Part shown: positions 44,650 to 54,902 of the stretch, in pieces | Position numbering within the stretch: position 1 is the stretch's first letter | How the letters are laid out: every line of letters begins with the position of its first letter | Assembly: GCF_021278965.1 (NCBI RefSeq) | Contig: NZ_CP065589.1 | Coordinates: forward strand, 2,051,001-2,115,000 | Origin: Chryseobacterium capnotolerans | GTDB taxonomy: Bacteria; Bacteroidota; Bacteroidia; Flavobacteriales; Weeksellaceae | Reading direction: 5' to 3' | Length of the DNA stretch: 64,000 nucleotides | The notes under the pieces: model-generated | What the model saw: only the letters and a program-made list of their open reading frames with translations | Told to the model about the DNA's origin: nothing | The model's database searches: none | Translations under genes and position numbers: made by a program

Positions 44650-45513
44650 TTACAGTCTTTGTGCTGTTTTATTTTCTTTTTTAAAGACAGACGGAGATTT
44701 GTTTCTATGGGTTTTGAATATTTTATTGAAATGGCTAACATCATTAAAACCAAGTCTGTCTGCAATTTCACTGATGTTATAATTACTTTGAAGCAGAAGC
44801 TTTTCAGCAGCCTTTATTTTATACTGAATAATATGCTGCTGGATGGAAAAACCGGTCTCTTTTTTTTACATAAATGCTGATGTAATTGGGTGAAATTAAA
44901 AATTCCTTGGCAATGTTTTCGATTTTCATCTTCTCTGCATCTTGAAAATTGACATTGATATAATATAATATCCGGTCTATCCTATTGATATTTTTAGAAA
45001 TCCATGTTTGATGGTTTTTAGTATTCATGGTATTTCTGGTGAGAATGGTAAAAATTGTTGAAAAAGATCTATTGAAATTTCTTTATTGTATAAATTTTTG
45101 TGGCTGAATTCATGCAAAAGAATACGTGATAGCTGAAGAAGGTGCGCTCTGTCTGATTTATTTTTAATCACTGATTCATATACAAAAGATCGGTCCTCCA
45201 TCAATAGCTGAATAATTTTCTTAAGTTCATTTGTCTTATTCATCAAAAGGTTTTCCCAGAGATATTCTTCTGTAAATTTTATATAGATGAATCTGGTTTT
45301 ATTTTGAATGGTAAATTCATGAGCATCACTGGGTCTGAGGAGAAATATATCTCCTTTTTGATAAGGAAATGTAATGCCGTTCAGATGATGGGTACCTTTT
45401 CCATTTTCAATGATAATCAGTTCATAGAAGTTATGATTGTGATATTCTATGTCCCAGCTCTCTTTTTCGATGCTGAAAACGTTAAAGGAATTGAAGTTGA
45501 CAATTCTTTTCAT
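44650..45513 (-). CDS. AraC-family transcriptional regulator, two frameshifts
   Basis: Three fragments form one regulator of about 288 residues. A cupin domain at the start (YELIIIENGKGTHHLNGITF) is followed by the two AraC helix-turn-helix motifs: NIAKEFLISPNYISIYVKK and, in the third fragment, ISEIADRLGFNDVSHFNKIF with the typical end. One missing A in the run 45050-45054 and one extra A in 44860-44867 (plus-strand T run) explain the breaks. It diverges from the deacetylase-DoxX pair at 45603 with 89 bp between and probably controls it. Confidence 0.82.
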
Positions 45514-45602
45514 GAATAATGGATTTTTACAAATTTAAGATTAATTTTTACAATAATAACTAATGGTTTATGAGCCAATTTTGCAGTATAAATACATGTA
45601 AA

Positions 45603-46583
45603 ATGAAATATATAAAACAATCAGCAATGGTGCTTGCTGCAACAGTGTTTTTAGTATCCGGATTTAAAGCTAATGATGGTATTGGAAAAAGAAGTCCAAA
45701 AGAAGAAAAACTTCCTGTAACTAAAAGATATTGGCCTAATGGTGCCCAATTGGTCATTTCTGTATCGATGCAGTTTGAAACAGGTGGACAGCCTGAAGGG
45801 GCGGAAAGTCCTTTTAGTAATACTCCACTTCCTAAAGGTTATCCGGATCTTCCTGCAGAAAGCTGGTATCGCTATGGTGGAAATGAAGGGATTTACCGGA
45901 TGCTGGATCTTTGGAAAAAATATAATATCAAAGTAACCTCTCATGTAGTAGGAACTGCTGCTGAGAAATATCCGGAAATTGCAAAAGCTATTGCTAATGG
46001 TGGTCATGAGATTGCAGCTCATGGAATTGCCTGGGACAATCAGTGGAATAAAAGTTATGATGAAGAATTACAGTTTGTAAAACAGGGGGTGGATGCCGTA
46101 GCAAAAATTACAGGACAGAAAGCTGTGGGTTACAACTGTAACTGGCTGAGAAGGAGTCCGAATACCCTAAAAGTATTGCAGGAATTGGGCTTCCTTTATC
46201 ATATTGATGATCTCAGCCACGATGAACCTTTCATTACCAGGGTAAAAGGAAGAAACTTTGTGGTAATTCCCTACACCCTTCGTAATAATGATATTGTCAA
46301 TATTGAAGGGAAACACTGGAGTCCGGATCAGTTTCTTGCTCAATTGAAGTTTGAATTTGACAGGCTTTATGAGGAAGGAGGAACAAAAAGAAGAATGATG
46401 AGCATCAGTTTCCATGACCGGATTGGCGGAACTCCGGCAATGGTACATGCAATGGAAGAATTTATTAAATATACAAAAGAAAAACAAGGTGTGGTCTTTA
46501 TGAGAAAAGATGATATTGCTAAAATGGTGATGAATGATCCGGACACTCCGGTTGATAACAGTGAAGCAGTCTTCAATAACTAA
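45603..46583 (+). CDS. Secreted polysaccharide deacetylase-like (CE4/PuuE-type) protein
   Basis: About 326 residues from ATG at 45603, with a signal peptide (MKYIKQSAMVLAATVFLVSG). NodB-type fold: KVTSHVVGTAAEKYPEIAKA, GGHEIAAHGIAWDN (the metal His site), and MMSISFHDRIGGTPAM near the end. It is close to the PuuE/allantoinase branch, whose members work on cyclic amides or on sugars. The catalytic Asp of classical CE4 enzymes is not evident. Divergent from an AraC regulator and followed by a DoxX-family gene. Substrate unknown. Confidence 0.75.
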   Translation: MKYIKQSAMVLAATVFLVSGFKANDGIGKRSPKEEKLPVTKRYWPNGAQLVISVSMQFETGGQPEGAESPFSNTPLPKGYPDLPAESWYRYGGNEGIYRMLDLWKKYNIKVTSHVVGTAAEKYPEIAKAIANGGHEIAAHGIAWDNQWNKSYDEELQFVKQGVDAVAKITGQKAVGYNCNWLRRSPNTLKVLQELGFLYHIDDLSHDEPFITRVKGRNFVVIPYTLRNNDIVNIEGKHWSPDQFLAQLKFEFDRLYEEGGTKRRMMSISFHDRIGGTPAMVHAMEEFIKYTKEKQGVVFMRKDDIAKMVMNDPDTPVDNSEAVFNN

Positions 46584-46626
46584 CAGGTTGCTCTCATATT
46601 GTAAATAATCATTAAAATATACTTTT

Positions 46627-47018
46627 ATGAATCAAAAAACAGCTTATTTTTTCCTTCGTTTATCAATGGGAATCAATTTTTTAGGACATGGCCTGGTAAG
46701 ATTAGCTAAACTTCAGGATTTTGCTGATGGAATGACCAAAAGCTTTGAAAAAAGCTGGCTTCCCTCGTTATTTGTGCAAATGTTCAGTACTGCACTACCC
46801 TTTTGGAATTTATTATTGGGCTTATGCTTATCATTGGTTTCAAAACAAGAATTGCAGCGATGGCAGGTACTTCACTGATTATTTTACTGCTCTTTGGCAG
46901 CAGTACGGTTGAAAATTGGGAAGCAATGGGAATTCAAATGATCTATGCAGGATTGTTTTATATCCTGATTTCCAGAATGGATGATAATGCTCTCTCACTG
47001 GACAGAAATAGTAAATAA
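46627..47018 (+). CDS. DoxX-family membrane protein, frameshifted at 46801-46804
   Basis: About 131 residues with four membrane segments: FFLRLSMGINFLGHGLVRLA, then MEFIIGLMLIIGF, AGTSLIILLLF and AGLFYILIS. DoxX-like proteins are small membrane oxidoreductase or carrier components. One more T in the run TTTT (46801-46804) gives ALPFLEFIIGLML and mends the frame. It is 43 bp after the deacetylase gene and probably in its operon. Confidence 0.75.
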
Positions 47019-47021
47019 TAA

Positions 47022-47062
47022 AGAGAAAGTAAACTGAACAATATTTTCAGTTTACTTTCTCT
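47022..47062. terminator. Bidirectional intrinsic terminator
   Basis: A perfect 17 bp stem (AGAGAAAGTAAACTGAA, 47022-47038 with 47046-47062) around a 7-base loop, between the convergent DoxX and GNAT genes. Confidence 0.85.
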
Positions 47063-47078
47063 CTTTCTGTTTCTTACT

Positions 47079-47579
47079 CTATTCTGATTCTTTTGAATAT
47101 AAAAAATAAGCCAGTTCTCTGTTTTCTTCTATCAGATTTTCATTTCGGTTAAATCCACATTTGAGAAGTACTTTTTGGGAACCAATATTATCAAGATCCG
47201 TTACAGCAACAATATCTCTTTTTTCGTCTGTTGATAGACAATAGTCCACAAGTGCCTGGCATATCTGGGTTCCGATACCTTTTCCCCAATAGTTTTCTCC
47301 AAGGATATATCCGATTTCTGTGTTGTCGGGATGATGATGAAAAGTTCTTGCCAAACACATTCCTACAAAATCATCATTCTGAGCATTAAATATTCCCCAT
47401 CTGCTGAACGGCCCTTCTTTATAATCTGATAATGCTTTTTCAAACATTTCTTTAAATTCTTCGGGAGATTTATAAGGCAGATAACGGGTAACATTTTCGC
47501 TTGTAAATAGATCTAAAAATAAATGAAGTTCCTGAGGAGTGAATTCCCGGATGATGATAGTATCGTTTTTATAGTACAT
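47079..47579 (-). CDS. RimJ/RimL-type GNAT acetyltransferase
   Basis: 166 residues with the usual pattern of ribosomal-protein/small-molecule N-acetyltransferases: TPQELHLFLDLFTSENVTRY at the start, the acetyl-CoA loop in ENYWGKGIGTQICQALVDYC (about 93-112) and the final NIGSQKVLLKCGFNRNENLI. Convergent with the DoxX gene across a terminator. Target unknown. Confidence 0.82.
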   Translation of the reverse strand: MYYKNDTIIIREFTPQELHLFLDLFTSENVTRYLPYKSPEEFKEMFEKALSDYKEGPFSRWGIFNAQNDDFVGMCLARTFHHHPDNTEIGYILGENYWGKGIGTQICQALVDYCLSTDEKRDIVAVTDLDNIGSQKVLLKCGFNRNENLIEENRELAYFLYSKESE

Positions 47580-47672
47580 AAGAATATTTTACGTTTGAAA
47601 TTGATACATAAAATTACGTAAATAAACTCACAATTGCCGATAAAACCTGATAATATTCGTCATAAAACAAAA

Positions 47673-47696
47673 ATGGACTTAAAAAATTAAGTCCAT
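47673..47696 (-). terminator. Intrinsic terminator after the M43 protease gene
   Basis: ATGGACTTAA-AAAA-TTAAGTCCAT, followed on the minus strand by TTTTTGTTTT, about 70 bp after the stop at 47764. Confidence 0.75.
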
Positions 47697-47763
47697 CTTT
47701 TATTCAACAAGTGAATAACTAAAATATCAATACTAAATTATTTCATTAAATGTATGTTTTATC

Positions 47764-49918
47764 CTATTTTTTAATGAATTTCTGGGAAGATTTCCCTAAA
47801 GAAGTCTCAATATCAATTAAATAAGTTCCGCTTAGGAAGTGTTTAACATCAACCTTATCGCCAATAACTTTAGCATTCATTTTTCTTCCAGACATGTCGT
47901 AAACAGAAATTGATTTAATTTCCCCTTTTGTTTTAATATTCAATACATCAGAAACTGGATTCGGATAAATGGATGTTTCTGAATTTGTTGTATCAACGTC
48001 TGAAGTGGATAATGGTGATGATAATGCACAAGGTGTTGTAATACTGCCATATGGTTGTGTATTATATGCAAACTCAGTTACAGAATAACCTGAACCATTG
48101 GCCCCAACATTCAGTTTGAAATAGCCGTTAATATTGTAGCCTTCGAATTGGTTTCTAAAACCAACATAAGCGGTTTGGCCAGACCAGGTAGTGTATGTAG
48201 GGGTGTACACGTCAAGTTGTCCAGGAGTACCCGTTGGATAACCTATATTATTTGCATTACTTATAGTGGTACAAGATGGAATTAAACTAATATTTCTTGT
48301 CCCTACTCCACATACTAATCCTTTCCAATAGGTTTCCAATTTTAATTGATTGGCGCCATAGTACCAAGCGCCATACCCTGCATCATCACTAAGCTCCGGG
48401 TTAATGATAAAGTATTTCCAAGGTGCTCCGGAATTGGTGGTTACTGTTGTTGGGTTTGGATTGGCATAACTTTCCAGAGGAGTTCCTGTAACTATTTTAT
48501 AGGGATCTTTGTAAGAAAAAGTTAATGCCAAAGATGTAGTTGAACCTAATGAAGTTACACCTCCTGTTATAGCAGGATTTAGGAACGTAATTGCTGAATT
48601 CAAGACCTGACTTTTAGGATGACTGGTTGCTGCACCGTTTATGGTAAGTGCAGCAGTAGTAGGGCTTGTAACTGCTATAGCTGCTGTTAGTCCTGCTGGT
48701 AATGAAGAAGTGAAATGTGTTCCTGCAATAAGAGTTGTTCCATTCGGTACGGCAAATGTTGCTCCGTTTAGCGTAATGGTTGATTTAGGAGCAGATGCTA
48801 CTGTTCCATCTAATGACACCGCTCCATTATTGTTTAAGTTCTCTGTAAAGGTACTGTTGCTAAGGGTTAATTTAGGCGGAGTATTGGCAACTCCTGTTGC
48901 CGCTAAGTTGGCAGGCTGCCATAAATTTATTCTTGACGGGTGATTTAATGCGGCTAACATTCTGTTAACTTGTCCATTGGTAAACATTTTATAACAACCA
49001 GCGGAACCATTGTATCCCATATAGTTTTCAACGTTCACTTTTTGTCCAAGACAATTGTTTCCAGTTGTACATCCTAATCCGGAAGAATTATTTTCTACAG
49101 GGGTGTCGGCAACTCCGTCACCATCATTACCAGGATTCGCCGTTGAGCAAAGAACATTGAACGTGTGTTGAAGATTTAACCAATGCCCAAATTCGTGAGT
49201 GAATGTATCAGAAAACTCGTTTGAAGCCACGGTTCCTGCAGCATCATATATATAACGGCCATTATAAACAACTCTTGCTGTATTTACTGAAGACATGTAT
49301 GAATCCGGGTACCAGGCAACTCCTGATTGATATAAATCTTTATCAGCATATAGGTCATTTTGTATATACACATTCATATACTTTGTATTATCCCATGCAT
49401 CTGCGCCAATTTGTGCATCATATCCGCCTCCGTTGCCATATCCACTTTTGAAAGGATGAAATACCACTCCGCTTGTTGCTTTTCCGGTTGGGTCAATTTT
49501 AGCTAAGCGGAATTCAATGCTTAATGTACCTCTAATAGGCTGGAAGTAAGAATCTATAGTGTTTGAATCGGTATTAATTCCATTGAAGTTTAAGTTGATT
49601 TGTTGCAGCAAGTCAACTACTTTTTTGGTAATTTACTTTTACATTACTCTGAGATTCTCCATACACATGAAAAACCACAGGGATGATGTAGGTGGGATTG
49701 CTGGCCTTTTTATTCAATGGAGTTTTGTTTGATTCCATTTTTTTTACAAAATCTTTGGTGAATTTTTCAAAATTTTCATATTCAGCCTTAGATTCAGGGT
49801 GCCGTTCGAAATGTTTTTTCATCATTTCATCAGCTTTACACTCATGAGGTCTGTTTTCTTGAGCAAAACCTATTATTGGAAATAGGGAAACAAGTAGTAG
49901 TAATTTAAATTTTTTCAT
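47764..49918 (-). CDS. Secreted M43-family zinc metalloprotease with type IX secretion domain, frameshifted at 49621-49626
   Basis: About 718 residues. Signal peptide MKKFKLLLLVSLFPIIGFAQ; prodomain to about 85 (one Cys in RPHECKADEM could act as a cysteine switch). The catalytic domain carries FTHEFGHWLNLQHTF, the HExxHxxxxxH zinc motif of pappalysin-type peptidases, and later ENYMGYNGSAGCYKMFT for the Met-turn. A Ser/Thr-rich middle and the last 80 residues (SIYPNPVSDVLNIKTKGEIK, ending SSQKFIKK) are a type IX sorting domain. An extra A in a run of six (plus-strand T run) breaks the frame after VKVNYQK. M43 enzymes such as ulilysin and mirolysin cleave extracellular proteins. Confidence 0.88.
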
Positions 49919-50131
49919 GATTTTTTGGATTTGTTTGTTAATAAATTATTTGAATAGTCAATTTTTTCTATGCTTTTGTCAACAACTTTACCATCTCCAA
50001 GGGTTCTAATTCTTTGCTTTCACAGGAATAGCAAAATAAGAACGCGTTAAAAAATGCAATCTTCATAATAGAATGTATTGCAAGAGTTACTGTTTTCATA
50101 AATAATAATTTTGTGTGTTATGTGATGTTTT

Positions 50132-51397
50132 CTAATTAAATCTTTCAGGGTTGAATATCTTTATCTCAACCGTTGGCTTTTGGTCATTGGCAAGTTCTGA
50201 AACTGTTTTTCCGAAAATAGGTCCGAGACTTAAGCCCATCATTCCGCCTCCACCAGCAATAATCAGGTTTTTTAGTTTGGAAGACTGGCCCAGATAAGGA
50301 AGCCCATCCGGAGCACAAGGTCTGTAGCCGAACCAGATTTCCGATTCTTTGGGTAATTTAACCTGAAAATCCGGCAAATATTTGGGAATAGATTGTACGA
50401 TTCCCTCTACCCTCTTCATATTAATTTTATTCTGATGGGAAGCCAGTTCCATAGTGCCTCCAAAACGGATCTGTCCATTCATAGGGGTTACCGCTACTCT
50501 TGCTTCCAGTAATAATGCTGCATGTTCCAATGTGTTGACTGGATTTTCAAGGGTATACATGAAAGAATAGCCTTTCCCTGGCATCAGCTGAGTTTTAATA
50601 CCTGCTTTTTGAGCCAATTCGGGTAAAAATGAACCTCCGGTCATAATGAAACGATCTGCTGAAAACTTTTTACCATTGGCGATTACTGCTTTAATGGTGT
50701 TTCCTGCAATTTCATAGCTTGTTACCCTATGCTGTGTGTGGAAAATGACTCCATTATTTTTAAGGTAAGAGATCATTTGTTTCATCAGCTTCATGGGATT
50801 CATGTGACCATCACATCTGTAATTAACTCCTCCTATAACATCCAGTTGAACATTGGGTTCTAGTGCCTGAATTTCCTTTTTGTCAAGGATATCAACAGGG
50901 AGTCCCAAATTGATGGCTTTATAGGCTAATTCTGTTTCTTCCTCGGCTACTTTTTCTGTTTTATAGAGCATCAGAATTCCGTTTTGATTCAATTCAAAAT
51001 CAAATTCTTCTTTTCCAGCAATTTCATTGTAAAGGCTGCTGCTTGCGAGATTAAGATCTCTGATTGCCTGTGCAGAACGGTCTACATGGTTTTGATTGGA
51101 ATGTTTCAGAAATTTCAATCCCCATGATACCAGTTGAGTACTCAGCGACGGCTTCACATAAAACGGACTTTTACTGTCGAACATCCATCGGATGCCCTGT
51201 GCAACAACTCCAGGAGCAGCCAATGGGGTAAAATGACTGGGTACAATCATCCCTGCATTGCCATAAGAGCAATTGTTACTAAGGTCATTTTGTTCCAGAA
51301 TTTCTACCTGCCAGCCTTTCTGTAAAAGATAATAGGCTGAGCTTAATCCTGCGATTCCGGCACCTATAATCAGTGCTTTGCCTTTATTTTGTGTCAT
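50132..51397 (-). CDS. D-hydroxyproline dehydrogenase/oxidase (DadA-like, FAD)
   Basis: 421 residues. N-terminal FAD site KALIIGAGIAGLSSAYYLLQ (about 5-24), the DAO/DadA domain, and a late FAD stretch IAGGGGMMGLSLGPIFGKTV. In the canonical pathway the enzyme oxidises cis-4-hydroxy-D-proline to pyrroline-4-hydroxy-2-carboxylate. Its operon with hydroxyproline epimerase, a DHDPS-like deaminase and an aldehyde dehydrogenase makes this assignment likely over general D-amino-acid dehydrogenase. It ends the operon, 15 bp after the epimerase. Confidence 0.85.
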   Translation of the reverse strand: MTQNKGKALIIGAGIAGLSSAYYLLQKGWQVEILEQNDLSNNCSYGNAGMIVPSHFTPLAAPGVVAQGIRWMFDSKSPFYVKPSLSTQLVSWGLKFLKHSNQNHVDRSAQAIRDLNLASSSLYNEIAGKEEFDFELNQNGILMLYKTEKVAEEETELAYKAINLGLPVDILDKKEIQALEPNVQLDVIGGVNYRCDGHMNPMKLMKQMISYLKNNGVIFHTQHRVTSYEIAGNTIKAVIANGKKFSADRFIMTGGSFLPELAQKAGIKTQLMPGKGYSFMYTLENPVNTLEHAALLLEARVAVTPMNGQIRFGGTMELASHQNKINMKRVEGIVQSIPKYLPDFQVKLPKESEIWFGYRPCAPDGLPYLGQSSKLKNLIIAGGGGMMGLSLGPIFGKTVSELANDQKPTVEIKIFNPERFN

Positions 51398-51412
51398 AAC
51401 TCGTTGTAAATT

Positions 51413-52411
51413 TTACATTACCTGAAATCCTTGCCAGTAAGGATCTTCATCATCAATAATAATCTGATTGTAGCCGGTAATTCTCGCCCAGCCTTCTACT
51501 GAAGGAATAATAGCCGGTTTACCATCAATAGTAGCTGTTCCCTCAATTCTTCCAATAAACTGGGAACCGATATAGCTTTCATGGATGAATTCTTCCCCTT
51601 CTTTTAATTTTCCTTTTGCATACCATTGAGCCATTCTTGCAGAAGTTCCTGTACCACAAGGAGAGCGATCTAATGCATTCTCTCCTACTAAAACAGCATT
51701 TCGTCCACTGGCTTTAGGATCTGTAGGGTTTCCCGTCCATTGAATGTGGCTTAATCCGGAAATATGTTCATTTTCAGGGTGGATGAATTGGTATTTTTCA
51801 TTAAGCAGTTTTCTGATGATCTTCCCATAATGAATAAGCTGGCTTGCCGAGAAATCAGAAATATCTCTGAAATTTTCCTGAGGGTCAATAATGGCGTAGA
51901 AGTTTCCTCCATAGGCCACATCTGCCTTTATCAATCCAAGATCGGGGCATTCCACCTCCAGGTTTTCAGCATAAAGGAATGATTTTACGTTGGTCAGTTT
52001 TACAGATTTTACTTTTTTGCCTTCCTGTATATAATCTATGAGAATAAGTCCTGCTGGTGTTTCCAATCGTAATTTTCCTGGAATTTTAGGAACAACCAGC
52101 CCTTCTTCTATGGCAATGGTAACTGTTCCTATGGTTCCGTGTCCACACATCGGAAGGCAGCCACTGGTTTCAATGTATAAAACTCCGATATCATTTGCTT
52201 CATCAATAGGTGGATAAAGAATGCTTCCGCTCATCATATCATGGCCACGGGGTTCAAACATTAATCCTTTTCGGATCCAGTCATATTCTTTCATGAAGTG
52301 AAGCCTGCGCTCCATCATAGAATTTCCATTCAAAATAGGTCCACCACCTGCAACAAGACGTACAGGGCATCCACAGGTATGGGAGTCTATGCAAAAAAAT
52401 GTTCTGTTCAT
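51413..52411 (-). CDS. 4-hydroxyproline 2-epimerase (proline racemase family)
   Basis: 332 residues. The two catalytic cysteines are visible: MCGHGTIGTVTIAIEEG (about 88-90 for CGH) and SPCGTGTSARMAQWYAKG (about 250-253). A pair of Cys bases marks racemase/epimerases; the third-site dehydratases have Thr in one of them. It turns trans-4-hydroxy-L-proline into cis-4-hydroxy-D-proline. The start overlaps the aldehyde dehydrogenase stop by 4 bp (ATGA). The start MNRTFFCIDSHTCGCPVRLV is typical of the family. Confidence 0.9.
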   Translation of the reverse strand: MNRTFFCIDSHTCGCPVRLVAGGGPILNGNSMMERRLHFMKEYDWIRKGLMFEPRGHDMMSGSILYPPIDEANDIGVLYIETSGCLPMCGHGTIGTVTIAIEEGLVVPKIPGKLRLETPAGLILIDYIQEGKKVKSVKLTNVKSFLYAENLEVECPDLGLIKADVAYGGNFYAIIDPQENFRDISDFSASQLIHYGKIIRKLLNEKYQFIHPENEHISGLSHIQWTGNPTDPKASGRNAVLVGENALDRSPCGTGTSARMAQWYAKGKLKEGEEFIHESYIGSQFIGRIEGTATIDGKPAIIPSVEGWARITGYNQIIIDDEDPYWQGFQVM

Positions 52412-53892
52412 ACGGTTTCTAATTGTAATGATCCTGAATTCACTTCTCCATCTACGATTCTGCTGATCTGCAATGGATTTTCATTTTTTAATTCTTCCGG
52501 TAAGAATTCTTCCGGCCAGTTTTGAAAAGAAATAGGGCGAACAAATCGTTTAACAGCATCTGGTCCTACGGAAGTAAAGCGGGAATCTGTAGTTGAAGGA
52601 AAAGGCCCTCCATGCTGCATGGCATACACAACTTCTACTCCGGTTGGCATTCCGTTGAATAACAGTCTTCCACACTTATCTTTCAAAAGATGAATCAGTT
52701 CAGAGTTCTCACGAACATCATCAGAAGTAGCTGCTACAGTAATGGTTAACTGTCCTTTTAAGTTTTGAGCAATCTGTATAAGCTCTTCTTTGTTTTCACA
52801 AGTGACAATGATCCCAAAAGGTCCGAAGACTTCTTCGCTCAGCACGGGATTATTGAGGAAATTTTGAGCAGTGGTTTTGATAATGACTGCACTTCCTTTT
52901 CCTTCTTCAGTTCCTCTTGAAGCAATTACTTCAATATCAGGCTGCTTTATTGCATTTGCTTTATGCTTTTCAAAGCTTTCATATATGCCATTGTGCAGCA
53001 TGTTAGCAGGGGTAACTTCCTGAATTTCCTTTTTAACTGCAGTGATAAAACGATTCAGGGATTCTCCTTTAACAGCAATAAATACTCCCGGATTGGTACA
53101 GAACTGTCCTACTCCTAATGTTAATGAGCCGATGTATTCTTTAGCTAAAGCCTCTGCTTTATTTTCAATCAAGTTTTTAAGTGCAAATACCGGATTAATG
53201 CTTCCCATTTCAGCAAATACGGGAATAGGGTTTTCACGGCGATTGGCGATGTCAAACAAAGCTTTTCCACCACTGAAAGAACCTGTAAATGCTACTGCCT
53301 GTATATCTTTGTGTTGCGTTAAATAAGCTCCTGTTTCATAAGAAGTTCCGGTAATATGACTGAAAATACCTTCATGCCATCCAATTTTTTTTACTGCATT
53401 TATTATAGTATCAGCCATCATCTGAGAGGTCTTAGGATGTGCCGGATGCGCTTTTACAATAACGGGGCAGCCCGCTCCTATAGCACTTGCTGTATCACCT
53501 CCGGCTGTGGAAAAAGCAAAAGGAAAATTACTGGCTCCGAAAACCACCACAGGTCCTAATCCTATATTATATTTTCTGAGATCTCCTTTCTGTTTTTCAG
53601 GCTGGGCAAGATCAATCCTTGGCTCAATGTAGATTCCTGAGGCTACAGCTTTTGCATAACTTCTCCATTGGCCTATTGTTCTGGCTTTTTCACCGGTAAG
53701 TCTTGCCAGAGGTAATGAAGTTTCAGCATGAGCAGTAGTTAAAAGTTCTTCTCCTAAAGCTTCAATTTCATCGGCAACAATATTCATGAATGCTGCCCTT
53801 TGTTTTATGGTTGTATTTTTCAGGAATTGATATGCTTCGGAAGCCATCTGAATCCTTACCTCAATGTTTTCTTTTGATGTTTCTTCAATCAT
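52408..53892 (-). CDS. Alpha-ketoglutaric semialdehyde dehydrogenase (NADP-type ALDH)
   Basis: 494 residues. Catalytic Cys in LTLGVGQFCTNPGVFI, the base Glu in FAEMGSINPVFALKNL, and the NAD(P) region VVFGASNFPFAFSTAGGDTA; FTGSFSGGKALFDIA follows. The family includes the 2,5-dioxovalerate dehydrogenase that gives 2-oxoglutarate, the last step of hydroxyproline breakdown. Genes before and after encode the other steps, so the assignment is strong. It overlaps the epimerase by 4 bp and follows the deaminase by 16 bp. Confidence 0.88.
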   Translation of the reverse strand: MIEETSKENIEVRIQMASEAYQFLKNTTIKQRAAFMNIVADEIEALGEELLTTAHAETSLPLARLTGEKARTIGQWRSYAKAVASGIYIEPRIDLAQPEKQKGDLRKYNIGLGPVVVFGASNFPFAFSTAGGDTASAIGAGCPVIVKAHPAHPKTSQMMADTIINAVKKIGWHEGIFSHITGTSYETGAYLTQHKDIQAVAFTGSFSGGKALFDIANRRENPIPVFAEMGSINPVFALKNLIENKAEALAKEYIGSLTLGVGQFCTNPGVFIAVKGESLNRFITAVKKEIQEVTPANMLHNGIYESFEKHKANAIKQPDIEVIASRGTEEGKGSAVIIKTTAQNFLNNPVLSEEVFGPFGIIVTCENKEELIQIAQNLKGQLTITVAATSDDVRENSELIHLLKDKCGRLLFNGMPTGVEVVYAMQHGGPFPSTTDSRFTSVGPDAVKRFVRPISFQNWPEEFLPEELKNENPLQISRIVDGEVNSGSLQLETV

Positions 53893-53908
53893 AGCTTTTG
53901 TTTTGGTG

Positions 53909-54814
53909 TTAGTCTAATGTTGGACGATTCGCTCTGCCCTCTTCAATAATCTTATTGACTTTTTGGGCTTCTTCCCCCTGAAGTTCAAGGCGTGGTGCTC
54001 TTACATATGGATTGCTGATTCCTTCAGCGGTAGCAGCCAGTTTGATATACTGAATAAGCTTTGGATGAATATCTAACTCTAATAATGGCATAAACCACCT
54101 GTAAATAGACACGGCTTTATCATATTGACCTGTTTTAGCATAGTTGTACATGGCCATTGTTTCATTAGGGAAAGCATCTACAAGTCCTGCTACCAATCCA
54201 TCAGCTCCAAGCATTAGGGTTTCAAGGCAGATGGTATCTACTCCGCCAAGAATTTTGATTCTGGTTCCAAAACGGTTAATCATTCTGGTTACATTCGCCA
54301 GATCTCTTGTGGATTCTTTAACTGCTTGAATGGTTGGATATTCTATAAGTTCACCAAACATTTCCAGGGTGACATAGATTCCGTAATCAACAGGGTTGTT
54401 ATAAATAAGGATGGGAAGGTCTGTAGCAGTGGCAACTGCTTTGAAATATTCTACCACTTCACGGCTGTCAGCTTTGTAGCGCATTGGAGGAAGCAGCATT
54501 AATCCGTCAGCTCCTGATTCTTTTGCTTTTTGAGCAAAGTTTATGGCATTTTTGGTTGTATTTTCAGAAAGGTTAAGAATAACAGGAATTCTGCCCTGTG
54601 TAATCTTTTTAGCATATTGGAGAAGTTCAAATTTTTCTTCAGTTTCCAACGCGCTGGCTTCTCCTAATGTTCCGGCAAGAATAATCCCATGAACTCCGGC
54701 TTTAATCTGGGCTTCTGTATTGACTGCAAACATTTCAAAATCAATCTTTCCTTCTCTTGTAAAAGGAGTTAATACAGCAGGATAAATACCTTCCCAGTTT
54801 AGTTTTGTACTCAT
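53909..54814 (-). CDS. DHDPS-family pyrroline-4-hydroxy-2-carboxylate deaminase
   Basis: 301 residues, TIM barrel of the DapA/NAL superfamily. Typical parts: GVHGIILAGTLGEASALETE (pyruvate/substrate site), LPILIYNNPVDYGIYV with Tyr, and the Schiff-base Lys in IQAVKESTRDLANV. Class I members of this group act as deaminase on pyrroline-4-hydroxy-2-carboxylate to give 2-oxoglutarate semialdehyde. Assigned by operon context; it is the first enzyme gene after the AraC regulator. Other DHDPS-family reactions are possible. Confidence 0.85.
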   Translation of the reverse strand: MSTKLNWEGIYPAVLTPFTREGKIDFEMFAVNTEAQIKAGVHGIILAGTLGEASALETEEKFELLQYAKKITQGRIPVILNLSENTTKNAINFAQKAKESGADGLMLLPPMRYKADSREVVEYFKAVATATDLPILIYNNPVDYGIYVTLEMFGELIEYPTIQAVKESTRDLANVTRMINRFGTRIKILGGVDTICLETLMLGADGLVAGLVDAFPNETMAMYNYAKTGQYDKAVSIYRWFMPLLELDIHPKLIQYIKLAATAEGISNPYVRAPRLELQGEEAQKVNKIIEEGRANRPTLD

Positions 54815-54902
54815 ATCAAATAATATTTATTCAAAACTAAGTGAATTTTAAAACGGTAAATGTTAATATTTTAATGTATTCTAACCGTATTTTAACATGT
54901 AG

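Noticed and set aside
49919..50131. Hidden small gene between the M43 protease and hydroxyproline genes
   Set aside because: No open frame with a plausible start or protein-like composition; only AT-rich DNA.
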